Source: Pseudomonas sp. efr-133-TYG-5 (GTDB lineage Bacteria; Pseudomonadota; Gammaproteobacteria; Pseudomonadales; Pseudomonadaceae). Taken from it: a stretch of DNA of 64,000 nt. A model generated the notes under the pieces. The model was not told the DNA's origin, searched no databases, and was given only the letters and a program-made list of their open reading frames with translations. Made by a program: the position numbers and the translations under genes. Location of the stretch: NCBI RefSeq assembly GCF_030209175.1, contig NZ_JARVSM010000001.1, positions 1 through 64,000 of the forward strand, given 5' to 3'. How positions within the stretch are numbered: position 1 is the stretch's first letter; each line of letters begins with the position of its first letter. Shown here in pieces: positions 15,453 to 24,554 of the stretch.

Positions 15453-15833
15453 CTAGGGGCTTTCCGTTCGCGACAGCAACGTCTCAATCCTGGCCAACGG
15501 CGGGGCGTCCTGACTTCGGTCGAACACTTGAATCCCCACCCTGAGCAGGCGGCCATTCTGCGCCGCGCCGATGACCTGCTCGCACCGCAGCAGCAACCGC
15601 CCCTGGTCACACTGCATGGCTTTCATGCCCAGCGGCAGGCGCGCCTCCAGCCGCAACTCGGCCATGCGGCTTTGCGCCGCAATCATCGCAATCGAACGGT
15701 CGCGCAGCAGGCCGCTGCTTTGCGTCATCAACCCGGCCACCCGCACCGCCGCCGACATCGCCACGGCAATGATCGCCAGCGCTACCAGCACTTCAATCAG
15801 GGTGAATCCGCTTTCTCGGGAGCGCGTAGGCAT
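15453..15833 (-). CDS. hxcV: Type II secretion minor pseudopilin HxcV (GspI)
   Basis: A 126-residue minor pseudopilin with leader MPTRSRESG, cleavage motif GFTLIE and a hydrophobic helix at about residues 10-30 (VLVALAIIAVAMSAAVRVAG). The helix is followed by the MAELRLEARLPLG region typical of GspI. The start is ATG 15833; the open frame extends much further upstream but only this start places the prepilin leader correctly. It is divergent from hxcT, as PA0680 and PA0681 are in PAO1. It is the first hxc gene on the right of the accessory block. Confidence 0.92.
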   Translation of the reverse strand: MPTRSRESGFTLIEVLVALAIIAVAMSAAVRVAGLMTQSSGLLRDRSIAMIAAQSRMAELRLEARLPLGMKAMQCDQGRLLLRCEQVIGAAQNGRLLRVGIQVFDRSQDAPPLARIETLLSRTESP

Positions 15834-15980
15834 AAAAGGCCCGGAACCAAAACACAGCCCTTGACCGTAACCCCCGTCCTTGACGGCTTGACGACGAAAA
15901 CTCCCGAGGAATTTCAACATCCCTGACATATCTTCTTGCAACACTGCGCGTCGAATTGAATCAAGCCAGGGAATGACGAG

Positions 15981-16439
15981 ATGGATATCGTGCAGTTCAA
16001 ACAGCCGGTTCAAGCGCCCCGAATGCCGCGTGCGCAGCAGGGCTTCACGCTGATCGAGATCATGGTCGTGGTGGTGATCCTCGGGATTCTCGCCGCGATG
16101 GTGGTGCCCAAGGTGCTGGATCGTCCGGACCAGGCGCGCGCCACCGCGGCGAAGCAGGACATCGGCGGCTTGATGCAGGCCCTGAAGCTGTACCGCCTCG
16201 ATCACGGCAACTACCCGAGCCAGAACCAGGGCCTGAAAGTGCTGGTCGAGCGCCCGGCGGACGCGAAGAACAGCAACTGGCGCTCGTACCTGGAACGCCT
16301 GCCGAACGATCCGTGGGGCCGTCCTTATCAGTACCTCAACCCTGGCGCCAACGGTGAAATCGATATCTTCTCGCTCGGCGCCGATGGCCAGCCCGACGGC
16401 GAGGGCGTGAATGCCGACATCGGTTCCTGGCAGCTGTAA
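15981..16439 (+). CDS. hxcT: Type II secretion major pseudopilin HxcT (GspG)
   Basis: A 152-residue major pseudopilin. The leader is long (about 21 residues, MDIVQFKQ onwards). GFTLIE is followed by the hydrophobic helix IMVVVVILGILAAMVVPKVL and the GspG signature region DIGGLMQALKLYRLDHGNYP. The C-terminal part (PNDPWGRPYQYLNPG and GADGQPDGEG) holds the conserved calcium-binding loop. It builds the pseudopilus shaft. It starts the main plus-strand operon hxcT-X-Y-Z-Q-R-S, whose members overlap or are separated by at most eight bases. An internal ATG (16023) would give a shorter leader. Confidence 0.95.
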   Translation: MDIVQFKQPVQAPRMPRAQQGFTLIEIMVVVVILGILAAMVVPKVLDRPDQARATAAKQDIGGLMQALKLYRLDHGNYPSQNQGLKVLVERPADAKNSNWRSYLERLPNDPWGRPYQYLNPGANGEIDIFSLGADGQPDGEGVNADIGSWQL

Positions 16440-16447
16440 GGCCGGCC

Positions 16448-17401
16448 ATGAACAACCCATCAAACCAGCAGGGCATGGCGATCATCAGCGCGCTGCTGAT
16501 TGCCGCCGTGGTCGCCGTGATCGCGGCGGGCATGCTCACCCGGCAAAGCGTCGCCACCCGTGCGCTGGAGGCGGAACAACTGCGTATGCAGGGCCAGTGG
16601 CTGCTGCACGGCGGGCTGGAAATCAGCCGGCAATTGTTGTGGGACGCGCGCCAGCGCGATCCGCTGACGCGCCTCGATCAACCGTGGGCGCAGACCTTGA
16701 ACAACGACGGCTTCCAGGGCCGTCTGGAAGATGAGCAGGGCAAGTTCAACCTGCGCAATCTGGTGGCCAACGAGCGCGTCGACGAGACGCAGGTCGCCGC
16801 GTTCCAGCGTCTGTGTGAATTGCTCGGGGTCAGCGGCGCGTTGAGCCAGCGCATTGCCGCGCGGGTGATTGCCTCGTACCCGCGTCTGTCGAGTGCGACG
16901 CCGGCTGCCAGCGGCGCTGGCCAAAGCAGCTTCGACAGTGGCCGCAGCACATCGCCGGGCGCTTCGCACAAACCGCAGCCGCCAACCTTGCCGATGCTGC
17001 GCAGTGTGGAGGATCTGCGCAGTGTCGACGGCGTCAGTGAGGTGCTGCTCAATAAGCTGGCGCCGTACCTGACGGTGATTCCGGCGACCACCTGGCTCAA
17101 CGGCAACACGGCCACCGCGCCGGTGCTGGCGGCATACGTCCCGGGGCTGTCGCTGGAGCGCGCACAAGCGCTGATCAATGAGCGCGACGCTGGCCGCTGG
17201 TTCATCAATCGTGGCGATTTCGTCAATCGCCTGCGCATGCCGCAGCTGGAAATGACCACGGTCAAGGTCGGCATCACCAGCGACTGGTTTCGCCTGCGCG
17301 GCGAGGCGCGGCGCGAGCAGCGACGGGTCAATCTCGAAGCGCTGCTGCATCGCAGCCAGGATCGACTGCCGCAAGTGATCTGGTCGCGGGTGGGCGTATG
17401 A
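16448..17401 (+). CDS. hxcX: Type II secretion minor pseudopilin HxcX (GspK)
   Basis: A 317-residue protein, the largest pseudopilin. A short leader (MNNPSNQQG) precedes a hydrophobic helix at about residues 10-30. As in other GspK proteins the usual Glu at position +5 is absent (GMAIISAL). The conserved region EDEQGKFNLRNLVANERVD and the helix-hairpin-helix-like part DLRSVDGVSEVLLNKLAPYL identify the family. GspK caps the tip complex with GspI and GspJ. It begins eight bases after hxcT and overlaps hxcY by four bases (ATGA). Confidence 0.93.
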   Translation: MNNPSNQQGMAIISALLIAAVVAVIAAGMLTRQSVATRALEAEQLRMQGQWLLHGGLEISRQLLWDARQRDPLTRLDQPWAQTLNNDGFQGRLEDEQGKFNLRNLVANERVDETQVAAFQRLCELLGVSGALSQRIAARVIASYPRLSSATPAASGAGQSSFDSGRSTSPGASHKPQPPTLPMLRSVEDLRSVDGVSEVLLNKLAPYLTVIPATTWLNGNTATAPVLAAYVPGLSLERAQALINERDAGRWFINRGDFVNRLRMPQLEMTTVKVGITSDWFRLRGEARREQRRVNLEALLHRSQDRLPQVIWSRVGV

Positions 17402-18576
17402 GTCAGTTGCGTGTGAGCCTGCCGCCCCTGGCGCAATTGAATCTGCACAGCGAACTGAGCGGCGTGTGGCTGGACCGGCAGGGCCAGGTGGTGCGCGCCG
17501 AGCGTCTGCGTCTAGGCGAGTTGCCCAGGCAGGCGCTGATCTGTTTCCTGCACCCGGCTGACAGCCTGCTGGCGAGCATCGACCTGCCTCCGTTGCCGGC
17601 GAGCAAGATCGACGCCGCCGTGCAGTGCGCGGCGCAGGCGCTGGTGCTCGGTGACAGCCGCGAGATGCACATCGCCCATGGCCCGCGCAGCGAAACCGGG
17701 CGAGTGCAACTGGCCTGGCTGGCGCGGCGCGATCAGCAATTGCTGGTGCAGTGGTTGCAGCAAGCCGGGCTGACGCTCAAAGGCCTGTACCCGGCCGCCT
17801 ACGGTTTGCCGGTGCTGGCCGGGGGGGTTGGTTGTCGTGTCGACGATCACCTGTTGCTGCGCGAAGGGCCGGATGCGGCGCAAGTGCAGCCGCTGCTCGA
17901 TGACGAGCCTTGGCTGCAAGCGGGACTGCCGGCGCACTGGATCGGTGATGCGCCACCGCAAGGCGTGCCATCGGTCCTGCCGGAGGCGCAGCGCTGCGCC
18001 GGGCCGCTACCGCTGTGGGGCTTGCATGGCGGTTTGTCGCTGCGGGGTGCCGAACAGCGCGGCTGGGGGCGGGCGCTGGGTTGCTGCGCGGTGGCGCTGG
18101 CGGTGTGGGTGATCGGCCTCAACCTGTACGCGGCGCGCGAGGCGAGCCAGGGCCAGCAACTGAAAACCGCCATGAGCGCGCGGGTCAAGCAGGCCTTTCC
18201 GGAATTGCCGGTGATCCTCAACCCGCTGCAACAGGTCCGTCAGCAACTGGCGGCGCGACAACAAGGTGTGGCAGACGACCCGGCCCAGCCCTTCACGCAC
18301 CTGGTGCTGCAGGCTGGCAGCGGCATGCCGTTCATGGCCGGCAGCCTGCAGCGCCTGACGTACGTGGATGGCGTGTTGCAACTGACACCCCTCGACGAAG
18401 CCCGACGCGCGAACACTGACAAGGGCTGGCAGGACACGCTGGCGCAAGCCGGAATCAGCGCCAGCGCCGAGGCCACGGGCTGGACGCTGCGTGCTGCCGG
18501 TGAAGCGCCGGCCAGCGACGCGGACAGCGCGGACAGCGCGGACAGTGCTGACGACAGCGGAGCAGACGATGAATAA
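17398..18576 (+). CDS. hxcY: Type II secretion inner-membrane protein HxcY (GspL)
   Basis: A 392-residue GspL-type protein. A cytoplasmic actin-like domain occupies about residues 1-225 and would recruit the ATPase HxcR. One membrane helix lies at about 228-248 (LGCCAVALAVWVIGLNLYAA) and a periplasmic ferredoxin-like domain follows. The C-terminus carries an acidic, repetitive tail (DSADSADSADDSGADDE) encoded by short tandem GACAGCGCG repeats. That tail is unusual for the family and may vary in length between strains. It overlaps both neighbours, and the stop lies inside the first codons of hxcZ. Confidence 0.9.
   Translation: MSQLRVSLPPLAQLNLHSELSGVWLDRQGQVVRAERLRLGELPRQALICFLHPADSLLASIDLPPLPASKIDAAVQCAAQALVLGDSREMHIAHGPRSETGRVQLAWLARRDQQLLVQWLQQAGLTLKGLYPAAYGLPVLAGGVGCRVDDHLLLREGPDAAQVQPLLDDEPWLQAGLPAHWIGDAPPQGVPSVLPEAQRCAGPLPLWGLHGGLSLRGAEQRGWGRALGCCAVALAVWVIGLNLYAAREASQGQQLKTAMSARVKQAFPELPVILNPLQQVRQQLAARQQGVADDPAQPFTHLVLQAGSGMPFMAGSLQRLTYVDGVLQLTPLDEARRANTDKGWQDTLAQAGISASAEATGWTLRAAGEAPASDADSADSADSADDSGADDE
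18518..18551. repeat. Short tandem repeat in the hxcY 3' end
   Basis: The unit GACAGCGCG occurs in about three to four consecutive, slightly diverged copies. It encodes the repeated Asp-Ser-Ala triplet of the HxcY tail. The nine-base unit keeps the frame, so copy number could change without disrupting the protein. Confidence 0.7.
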
Positions 18577-19117
18577 GGCCACGTTGGCGAGTTACCGCGG
18601 CCGTTGGCAACGCGTGCGCCGTCAATCGGAGGCGCGCTGGCAGACACTGGCACCGCGGGAAAAACGCCTGGTCGGCGGCATGGTCGCGGCCCTGCTGGGG
18701 CTGCTGCTGTGGGTTGCGCTGATTCAGCCGGCGCTGCAGAAAATCACGTATTGGCAGGCGGAAACGCCGAAGTTGCGCGCGCAGAGCGAAGCGCTGGAAG
18801 TGCTGCTGCGCGAGGTCCGCGTGCGCCCGGCCGGTCAGCCTCTTGAACTGTCGTTGCAGCAAACGCTGCAGGCCAACGGACTGGCCGAGCATTGCCAGCT
18901 CCAGGCCGGGCAGGGCGGTGCCTGGGAGCTGCGCTTCGAGGGTGCGCCGGCCGACGCCGTGCTCGACTGGCTGCTGAGCACGCCACGGCAATTTTCACTG
19001 CAAGTGGTCGAGGCCCGTCTGCAACGCGCAGACGCCGCCTCGGCCGATGATACCGCCGGCACTTTGTCGGGCACCGTTCGCATGGATCAGGCGCTGGGCG
19101 CTAAGGAAGCTTCATGA
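18569..19117 (+). CDS. hxcZ: Type II secretion inner-membrane protein HxcZ (GspM)
   Basis: A 182-residue GspM-type protein. A short cytoplasmic basic segment precedes one membrane helix at about residues 32-52 (GGMVAALLGLLLWVALIQPA). A periplasmic domain with predicted coiled coil (ETPKLRAQSEALEVLLREV) follows. The start is ATG 18569, which overlaps the hxcY stop; the frame opens earlier but that part belongs to hxcY. GspM binds GspL and stabilises the inner-membrane platform. The end overlaps the hxcQ start by four bases. Confidence 0.88.
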   Translation: MNKATLASYRGRWQRVRRQSEARWQTLAPREKRLVGGMVAALLGLLLWVALIQPALQKITYWQAETPKLRAQSEALEVLLREVRVRPAGQPLELSLQQTLQANGLAEHCQLQAGQGGAWELRFEGAPADAVLDWLLSTPRQFSLQVVEARLQRADAASADDTAGTLSGTVRMDQALGAKEAS

Positions 19118-21471
19118 AGGGGTCAGGATCCAACGCGACACGCATGGCGCTGCCGATGCTGTTGCTGGCATTGAGCGCGTGCAGCAACACCACGCCACCG
19201 AATCAGCCGCCCTTGCTGGTGGACAGCGAACTCGGCCGGCCGCTGGCCAACACCCAGCGCAGCGGTGACGCGGTGCTCGACCGCGAACGCGCGCAGGCCC
19301 AGGCGCGGCCTGCGCCGAAGCAGCTGCACAACATCAGCGAGCGCGGGCGCAGTGGCGGGGCGCCACGCGGCAGCACGCTGCCGAGCAATCCGCTGGGCGA
19401 GCAACCGGTGACGCTGAATTTCGTCGACGCCGACATTCAAGCGGTGGTGCGGGCGTTGTCGCGTTCCACCGGCCAGCAGTTTCTGGTCGACCCGCGCGTC
19501 AAGGGCACGCTGACGCTGGTTTCCGAAGGCCAGGTGCCGGCGCGCCAGGCCTACGACATGCTGCTGGCGGCGCTGCGCATGCAGGGCTTCAGCGTGGTCG
19601 ACGTCGGTGGCGTGGCGCAGGTGGTGCCGGAGGCCGACGCCAAATTGCTCGGCGGGCCGATCTACAGCGCCGACAAACCGGCCGGCAACGGCATGCTCAC
19701 GCGCACCTTTCGCCTGCAATACGAGAATGCGGTCAACCTGATTCCGGTGTTGCGCCCGATCGTGTCGCCGAACAACCCGATCAACGCCTATCCCGGCAAC
19801 AACACCATCGTTGTCACCGATTACGCGGAAAACCTCACGCGCGTCGCCCAGCTGATCGAAGGCATCGACACCCCGAGCGCCATCGACACCGACGTGGTGC
19901 AGATCCAGAACGGCATTGCCGCCGACATCGCGCCGATGGTTGCCGATCTGCTCGACGCGCCAGGCAATGACCCGACACAGAAAATCGCCGTGATCGGCGA
20001 CCCGCGCTCCAACACCATCATCATCCGCGCCGGCAGCCCCGAGCGCACCGAGCTGGCGCGCAACCTGATCTACAAACTCGACAACGCACAGAGCAACCCG
20101 AGCAACCTGCACGTGGTGTACCTGCGCAACGCGCAAGCGGCGAAACTGGCCCAGGCCCTGCGCGGTTTGCTCACCGGTGAAAGCGACAGCGGCAGCAGCG
20201 ACAGTGCGCGTTCGGTGCTCAGCGCCATGGGCAGCAGCACCGGCAGCGGCGGCGGGCAAACCGACCAGAGTGGCAGCCAGCCCGGCGGCGCCACGGCGAC
20301 CCCTGCAACCGGCAGCAGCGGTGGCAGCTACGCCCAGGGCAGCAGCGGCACGACCGGCAGCGCCACCGCGCAGAGCAGCGAGCAGAACGTGGCGTTCAGT
20401 GCCGGCGGCGTGACCATCCAGGCCGACGCCACCACCAACACCTTGCTGATTTCCGCGCCGGAGCCGCTGTATCGCAACCTGCGCGAAGTCATCGACCTGC
20501 TCGACCAGCGTCGTGCGCAAGTGGTGATCGAAAGCCTGATCGTCGAGGTCGGCGAGGACGATGCCAGCGAATTCGGCGTGCAATGGCAGACCGGCAATCT
20601 CGGCGGCAAAGGCGTGATCGGCGGTGCCAACCTCGGTGGCTCGGGGATCAACCTCAACGGCAAGACCAGCCTCGATGTGTTGCCGCAAGGCCTGAACCTG
20701 GGCTACGTCAACGGCACCGTCGACATCCCCGGCATCGGCAAGATCCTCGACCTGAAAGTGCTGGCCCGCGCCTTGAAGAGCAAGGGCGGCACCAACGTGC
20801 TGTCGACGCCGAACCTGCTGACCCTGGACAACGAAGCGGCGAGCATTTTTGTCGGCCAGACCATTCCTTTTGTCAGCGGCAGCTACGTCACCGGCGGTGG
20901 TGGCACCAGCAACAACCCGTTCCAGACCGTGACCCGCGAGGAGGTCGGCCTCAAGCTCAACGTGCGCCCGCAGATTTCCGAGGGCGGCACGGTCAAGCTC
21001 GACATCTACCAGGAAGTCAGCAGCATCGACGAGCGCGCCTCGGCCAGCGCCACGTCGGCGGGCATCGTCACCAACAAACGGGCCATCGACACCAGCATCC
21101 TCCTCGATGACGGGCAGATCATGGTCCTCGGTGGCCTGCTGCAGGACGGCTACAGCCAGAGCAACGACGCGGTGCCGTGGCTGTCGACCATTCCCGGGAT
21201 CGGCGCGCTGTTTCGCAACGAGCGCCGGGCGATCACCAAGACCAACCTGATGGTGTTCCTGCGCCCGTACATCATTCGCGACAGCGAGGCGGGGCGCAGC
21301 ATCACCCTCAACCGATACGACTTCATGCGTCGCGCCCAGGGCGGCTTGCAGCCGGAACGCAGCTGGGCCATGCCGGACATGCAGGCGCCGCAGCTGCCGA
21401 CGGCGGCGCAAGGTGTGCCGGCCACGCTGTCCGGCCCGCGCGCGACCATCAAAGCGGTGCCGCTGCAATGA
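19114..21471 (+). CDS. hxcQ: Type II liposecretin HxcQ (GspD)
   Basis: A 785-residue outer-membrane secretin. The signal sequence ends in a lipobox (LLALSACSN) with Cys23, so the protein is a lipoprotein, as reported for P. aeruginosa HxcQ. HxcQ is self-piloted and needs no separate pilotin. N0 (about 100-175, PVTLNFVDADIQAVVRALSR) is followed by N1-N3 modules, the last interrupted by a Ser/Gly/Gln/Thr-rich low-complexity linker at about 350-420. The secretin core occupies about 440-735, with VPWLSTIPGIGALFRNE and FLRPYIIRD-type motifs. It overlaps hxcZ and hxcR by four bases on either side. It forms the exit channel for the Hxc substrate. Confidence 0.95.
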   Translation: MKGSGSNATRMALPMLLLALSACSNTTPPNQPPLLVDSELGRPLANTQRSGDAVLDRERAQAQARPAPKQLHNISERGRSGGAPRGSTLPSNPLGEQPVTLNFVDADIQAVVRALSRSTGQQFLVDPRVKGTLTLVSEGQVPARQAYDMLLAALRMQGFSVVDVGGVAQVVPEADAKLLGGPIYSADKPAGNGMLTRTFRLQYENAVNLIPVLRPIVSPNNPINAYPGNNTIVVTDYAENLTRVAQLIEGIDTPSAIDTDVVQIQNGIAADIAPMVADLLDAPGNDPTQKIAVIGDPRSNTIIIRAGSPERTELARNLIYKLDNAQSNPSNLHVVYLRNAQAAKLAQALRGLLTGESDSGSSDSARSVLSAMGSSTGSGGGQTDQSGSQPGGATATPATGSSGGSYAQGSSGTTGSATAQSSEQNVAFSAGGVTIQADATTNTLLISAPEPLYRNLREVIDLLDQRRAQVVIESLIVEVGEDDASEFGVQWQTGNLGGKGVIGGANLGGSGINLNGKTSLDVLPQGLNLGYVNGTVDIPGIGKILDLKVLARALKSKGGTNVLSTPNLLTLDNEAASIFVGQTIPFVSGSYVTGGGGTSNNPFQTVTREEVGLKLNVRPQISEGGTVKLDIYQEVSSIDERASASATSAGIVTNKRAIDTSILLDDGQIMVLGGLLQDGYSQSNDAVPWLSTIPGIGALFRNERRAITKTNLMVFLRPYIIRDSEAGRSITLNRYDFMRRAQGGLQPERSWAMPDMQAPQLPTAAQGVPATLSGPRATIKAVPLQ

Positions 21472-22874
21472 GCGCATTGCCGTACGCCTGGGCCAAGGCG
21501 CAGCGCATTTTGCTCTGCGACGGCGTGCTGACGGTGTGCCCGTCGACGCCAGGCTGGTCGATCAGCGAGGTGCGCCGGCAGTTCGGCGCGACGCCGGTGC
21601 AGCGCGTGCGCGATGACGAGCTCGACGGCCTGCTCGCCAGTGCCTACGCCGACACCGGCAGCGCGGCGGCGGTGGTCGGCGCGGCGGAGAACGAAGTCGA
21701 CCTCGACCGTCTGATGCAGGACATGCCCGAGATCACTGACCTGCTCGACACCCAGGACGGCGCGCCAGTGATCCGCATGATCAACGCCTTGCTCACCCAG
21801 GCCGCGCGCGATGAGGCCAGCGACATCCACATCGAGCCGTTCGAGACCCACTCGGTGGTGCGCTACCGGGTCGACGGCACCCTGCGTGACGTGGTGTCGC
21901 CGCGCAAAGCGCTGCACGGCGCGCTGGTGTCGCGGATCAAGATCATGGCCCAGCTCGACATTGCCGAAAAACGCTTGCCGCAGGACGGGCGTATTGCCTT
22001 GCGCGTGGCCGGGCGCCCGATCGACATCCGCGTTTCCACGGTGCCCACCGGCCATGGCGAGCGCGTGGTGATGCGTCTGCTCGACAAACAGGCCGGGCGC
22101 CTGCACCTGGAAACCCTGGGCATGGACGCGCAGGTACTGGCCAAACTCGATCAACTGATTCGCCAGCCCCACGGCATCGTGCTGGTCACCGGGCCGACCG
22201 GCAGCGGCAAGACCACTAGCCTCTACGCTGCCCTGGCGCGGCTCGACGCCAGCACCAGCAACATCCTCACCGTCGAAGACCCGGTGGAATACGATCTGCC
22301 GGGGATCAGCCAGATCCAGGTCAACGCCAAGATCGACATGACCTTCGCCCTGGCATTGCGAGCGATCCTGCGCCAGGACCCGGACATCATCATGATCGGC
22401 GAGATCCGCGACCTGGAAACCGCGCAGATCGCCGTGCAGGCGTCGCTGACCGGGCATTTGGTGTTGGCGACGCTGCACACCAACGACGCGGTGTCGGCGG
22501 TCAATCGCCTGATCGACATGGGCGTCGAACCGTTTCTGCTGGCCTCGTCGATGCTCGGGGTGCTGGCGCAACGGCTGGTGCGACGCTTGTGCAATCACTG
22601 CAAGCAGGAGGACCCGGCAGCGCCGGGGACGTGGCGCCCGGTCGGCTGCGCGGCGTGCAGTCACACCGGCTACAGCGGTCGTACCGGCATCCATGAGCTG
22701 TTCTGTATCGACGACGCCATCCGCACCCTGATTCATCAAGGGGCAGGGGAGCAGGCCCTGCGCGCGGCAGCGGCCAAGGCCGGCATGTTCAGCCTGCGCG
22801 AGGACGGCGAGCGCTGGATTCGCAGCGGCGCCACCGCGCCTGAAGAAATTCTCCGTGTGACACGGGACGCCTGA
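21468..22874 (+). CDS. hxcR: Type II secretion ATPase HxcR (GspE)
   Basis: A 468-residue hexameric ATPase. The N-terminal domain spans about residues 1-95. Walker A is GPTGSGKT (242-249), the Asp box is around 270-272, and Walker B lies within DPDIIMIGEIRD (304-315). The His box is LATLHTND (333-340). A CxxC...CxxC zinc module (C375, C378, C394, C397) is typical of GspE. It drives pseudopilus assembly from the cytoplasmic face through HxcY. ATG 21468 overlaps the hxcQ stop (ATGA); the longer open frame lies inside hxcQ. The last base of its stop is the first base of hxcS. Confidence 0.95.
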   Translation: MSALPYAWAKAQRILLCDGVLTVCPSTPGWSISEVRRQFGATPVQRVRDDELDGLLASAYADTGSAAAVVGAAENEVDLDRLMQDMPEITDLLDTQDGAPVIRMINALLTQAARDEASDIHIEPFETHSVVRYRVDGTLRDVVSPRKALHGALVSRIKIMAQLDIAEKRLPQDGRIALRVAGRPIDIRVSTVPTGHGERVVMRLLDKQAGRLHLETLGMDAQVLAKLDQLIRQPHGIVLVTGPTGSGKTTSLYAALARLDASTSNILTVEDPVEYDLPGISQIQVNAKIDMTFALALRAILRQDPDIIMIGEIRDLETAQIAVQASLTGHLVLATLHTNDAVSAVNRLIDMGVEPFLLASSMLGVLAQRLVRRLCNHCKQEDPAAPGTWRPVGCAACSHTGYSGRTGIHELFCIDDAIRTLIHQGAGEQALRAAAAKAGMFSLREDGERWIRSGATAPEEILRVTRDA

Positions 22875-24085
22875 TGAATCGCTATCGTTTTGAAGCCGCC
22901 GATGCCAGCGGCAAGATCGAGTCCGGGCACCTGGAGGCGGACAGCCAGGGCGCGGCGTTCGCGGCGTTGCGCGGTCGGGGCTTGACGGCGTTGGCGGTGG
23001 AGAAGGAAAGCAACGTCGCCCAGCACGGTGGCGGTGGACTGTTCAGCGCCAGGCTTTCGGACAACGATCTGGCTTGGGCCACACGACAACTGGCGAGCCT
23101 GCTGGGTGCCAGCCTGCCCCTGGAAGCCGCGCTGAGCGCCACGGTCGAGCAGGCCGAGAAAAAGCACATCGCCCACACCCTCAGCGCCGTGCGCGCCGAT
23201 GTGCGCAGCGGCATGCGTCTGGCCGAGGCGCTGGCGGCGCGGCCGCGGGATTTTCCCGAGATCTACCGGGCGCTGATTGCTGCGGGTGAAGAGTCCGGCG
23301 ATCTGGCGCAGGTCATGGAGCGCCTGGCGGACTACATCGAGGAGCGCAACAACCTGCGCGGCAAGATCCTCACCGCGTTCATCTATCCCGGTGTGGTCGG
23401 CCTGGTGTCGATCGGCATTGTGATTTTCCTGCTCAGCTACGTGGTGCCGCAGGTGGTCAGCGCATTTTCCCAGGCGCGCCAGGATCTGCCGGGGCTGACG
23501 CTGGCCATGCTCACGGCCAGTGATTTCATTCGTGCCTGGGGCTGGTTGTGCGCGGGCGTCATGGCCGGTGCGTTCTGGAGCTGGCGGCTGTACCTGCGCA
23601 ACCCGGCGGCGCGTTTGAGTTGGCATCGTCGGGTGTTGAAGTTGCCGCTGATCGGGCGCTTTGTGCTGGGGCTGAACACCGCGCGGTTTGCATCGACGCT
23701 GGCGATTCTCGGCGGTGCCGGGGTGCCGCTGTTGCGGGCGCTGGAGGCGGCGCGGCAGACCTTGTCCAACGAGCGCTTGAGCCAGAGTGTCAACGAGGCC
23801 ACGGCCAAGGTCCGCGAAGGGGTCAACCTGGCGGCGGCGTTGCGCGTGGAGAATGTGTTCCCGCCGGTGCTGATTCACCTGATCGCCAGCGGCGAGAAAA
23901 CCGGCGCGCTGCCGCCGATGCTCGAACGCGCGGCGCAAACCCTGTCCCGCGATATCGAGCGCCGCGCCATGGGCATGACGGCGTTGCTCGAGCCGCTGAT
24001 GATCGTGGTGATGGGTGGGGTGGTGTTGGTGATTGTCATGGCGGTGCTGTTGCCGATCATCGAGATCAATCAGCTGGTCCAGTAG
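22874..24085 (+). CDS. hxcS: Type II secretion inner-membrane protein HxcS (GspF)
   Basis: A 403-residue polytopic protein with two tandem GspF domains (about residues 70-195 and 270-390) and membrane helices at about 170-195, 218-240 and 370-395. Motifs such as DLAWATRQLASLLGASLPLE, the GEESGDL element and its later copy SGEKTGALP are conserved. The start ATG shares a base with the hxcR stop (TGATG). It is the last gene of the hxcT-S operon. A REP pair follows 35 bases after the stop. Confidence 0.95.
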   Translation: MNRYRFEAADASGKIESGHLEADSQGAAFAALRGRGLTALAVEKESNVAQHGGGGLFSARLSDNDLAWATRQLASLLGASLPLEAALSATVEQAEKKHIAHTLSAVRADVRSGMRLAEALAARPRDFPEIYRALIAAGEESGDLAQVMERLADYIEERNNLRGKILTAFIYPGVVGLVSIGIVIFLLSYVVPQVVSAFSQARQDLPGLTLAMLTASDFIRAWGWLCAGVMAGAFWSWRLYLRNPAARLSWHRRVLKLPLIGRFVLGLNTARFASTLAILGGAGVPLLRALEAARQTLSNERLSQSVNEATAKVREGVNLAAALRVENVFPPVLIHLIASGEKTGALPPMLERAAQTLSRDIERRAMGMTALLEPLMIVVMGGVVLVIVMAVLLPIIEINQLVQ

Positions 24086-24119
24086 TGGTGTGTCCGGTGC
24101 TTTGATGGTGTCTGGCCTT

Positions 24120-24193
24120 GCCCTTTCGCGAGCAGGCTCGCTCCCACAGGGGAACGCATTTCAACTGTGGGAGCGAGCCTGCTCGCGAAGGGG
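24120..24193. repeat. Paired REP elements (REPIN-like)
   Basis: TTCGCGAGCAGGCTCGCTCC on the left and GGAGCGAGCCTGCTCGCGAA on the right are exact inverted copies around about 25 bases. This head-to-tail REP doublet is typical of fluorescent pseudomonads and can fold into a long hairpin. It lies between hxcS and the DING gene and may separate their transcripts. Confidence 0.9.
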
Positions 24194-24406
24194 CCGGTCT
24201 GGGCAACAAAAATTCCAGATTTTTTTCCAGGACTTCAGATCACCCGACCCTGAAAAGAACCATCCTCGGGTTCTCCTTTCTGTCATCTGCAACCACCCCG
24301 CAACGGCTGCAGCCAATTTCCGCCAAACACACGATCCAGACCCCTCGCCATTCCCCGCAAGCACCCGAGAAGACCCGCTGAAAAACCCTCCGCAGCTCCC
24401 GAGGTT

Positions 24407-24424
24407 TTTTCCTTTATCTGTCAC
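24407..24424 (+). promoter_or_regulatory. Candidate PHO box upstream of the DING protein gene
   Basis: TTTTCCT-N4-CTGTCAC matches 4/7 and 6/7 of the two PhoB half-sites. A weak -10-like GAATTT lies ten bases downstream (24435-24440), the spacing seen in PhoB-activated promoters. Phosphatases of this family are phosphate-starvation induced in P. aeruginosa. A lone CTGTCAT at 24281 is another possible half-site. The match is too weak for certainty. Confidence 0.35.
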
Positions 24425-24554
24425 CGGAAACTGCGAATTTCTCAGTGCGACTTAAACCAGGCCAACGCCAGCGAGGGCCCCGGTGAGTCCTCCCCGTGTC
24501 ATGCAAGTGATCCGAAACCCGTGTTCACAACCCACGTTGAAAAGGAGATTCTTC

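Noticed and set aside
19123..21477. Open frame of 784 codons antisense to hxcQ
   Set aside because: High GC content keeps antisense frames open; the composition (His, Arg, Ala, Val rich) and lack of motifs show it is a shadow of the secretin gene.
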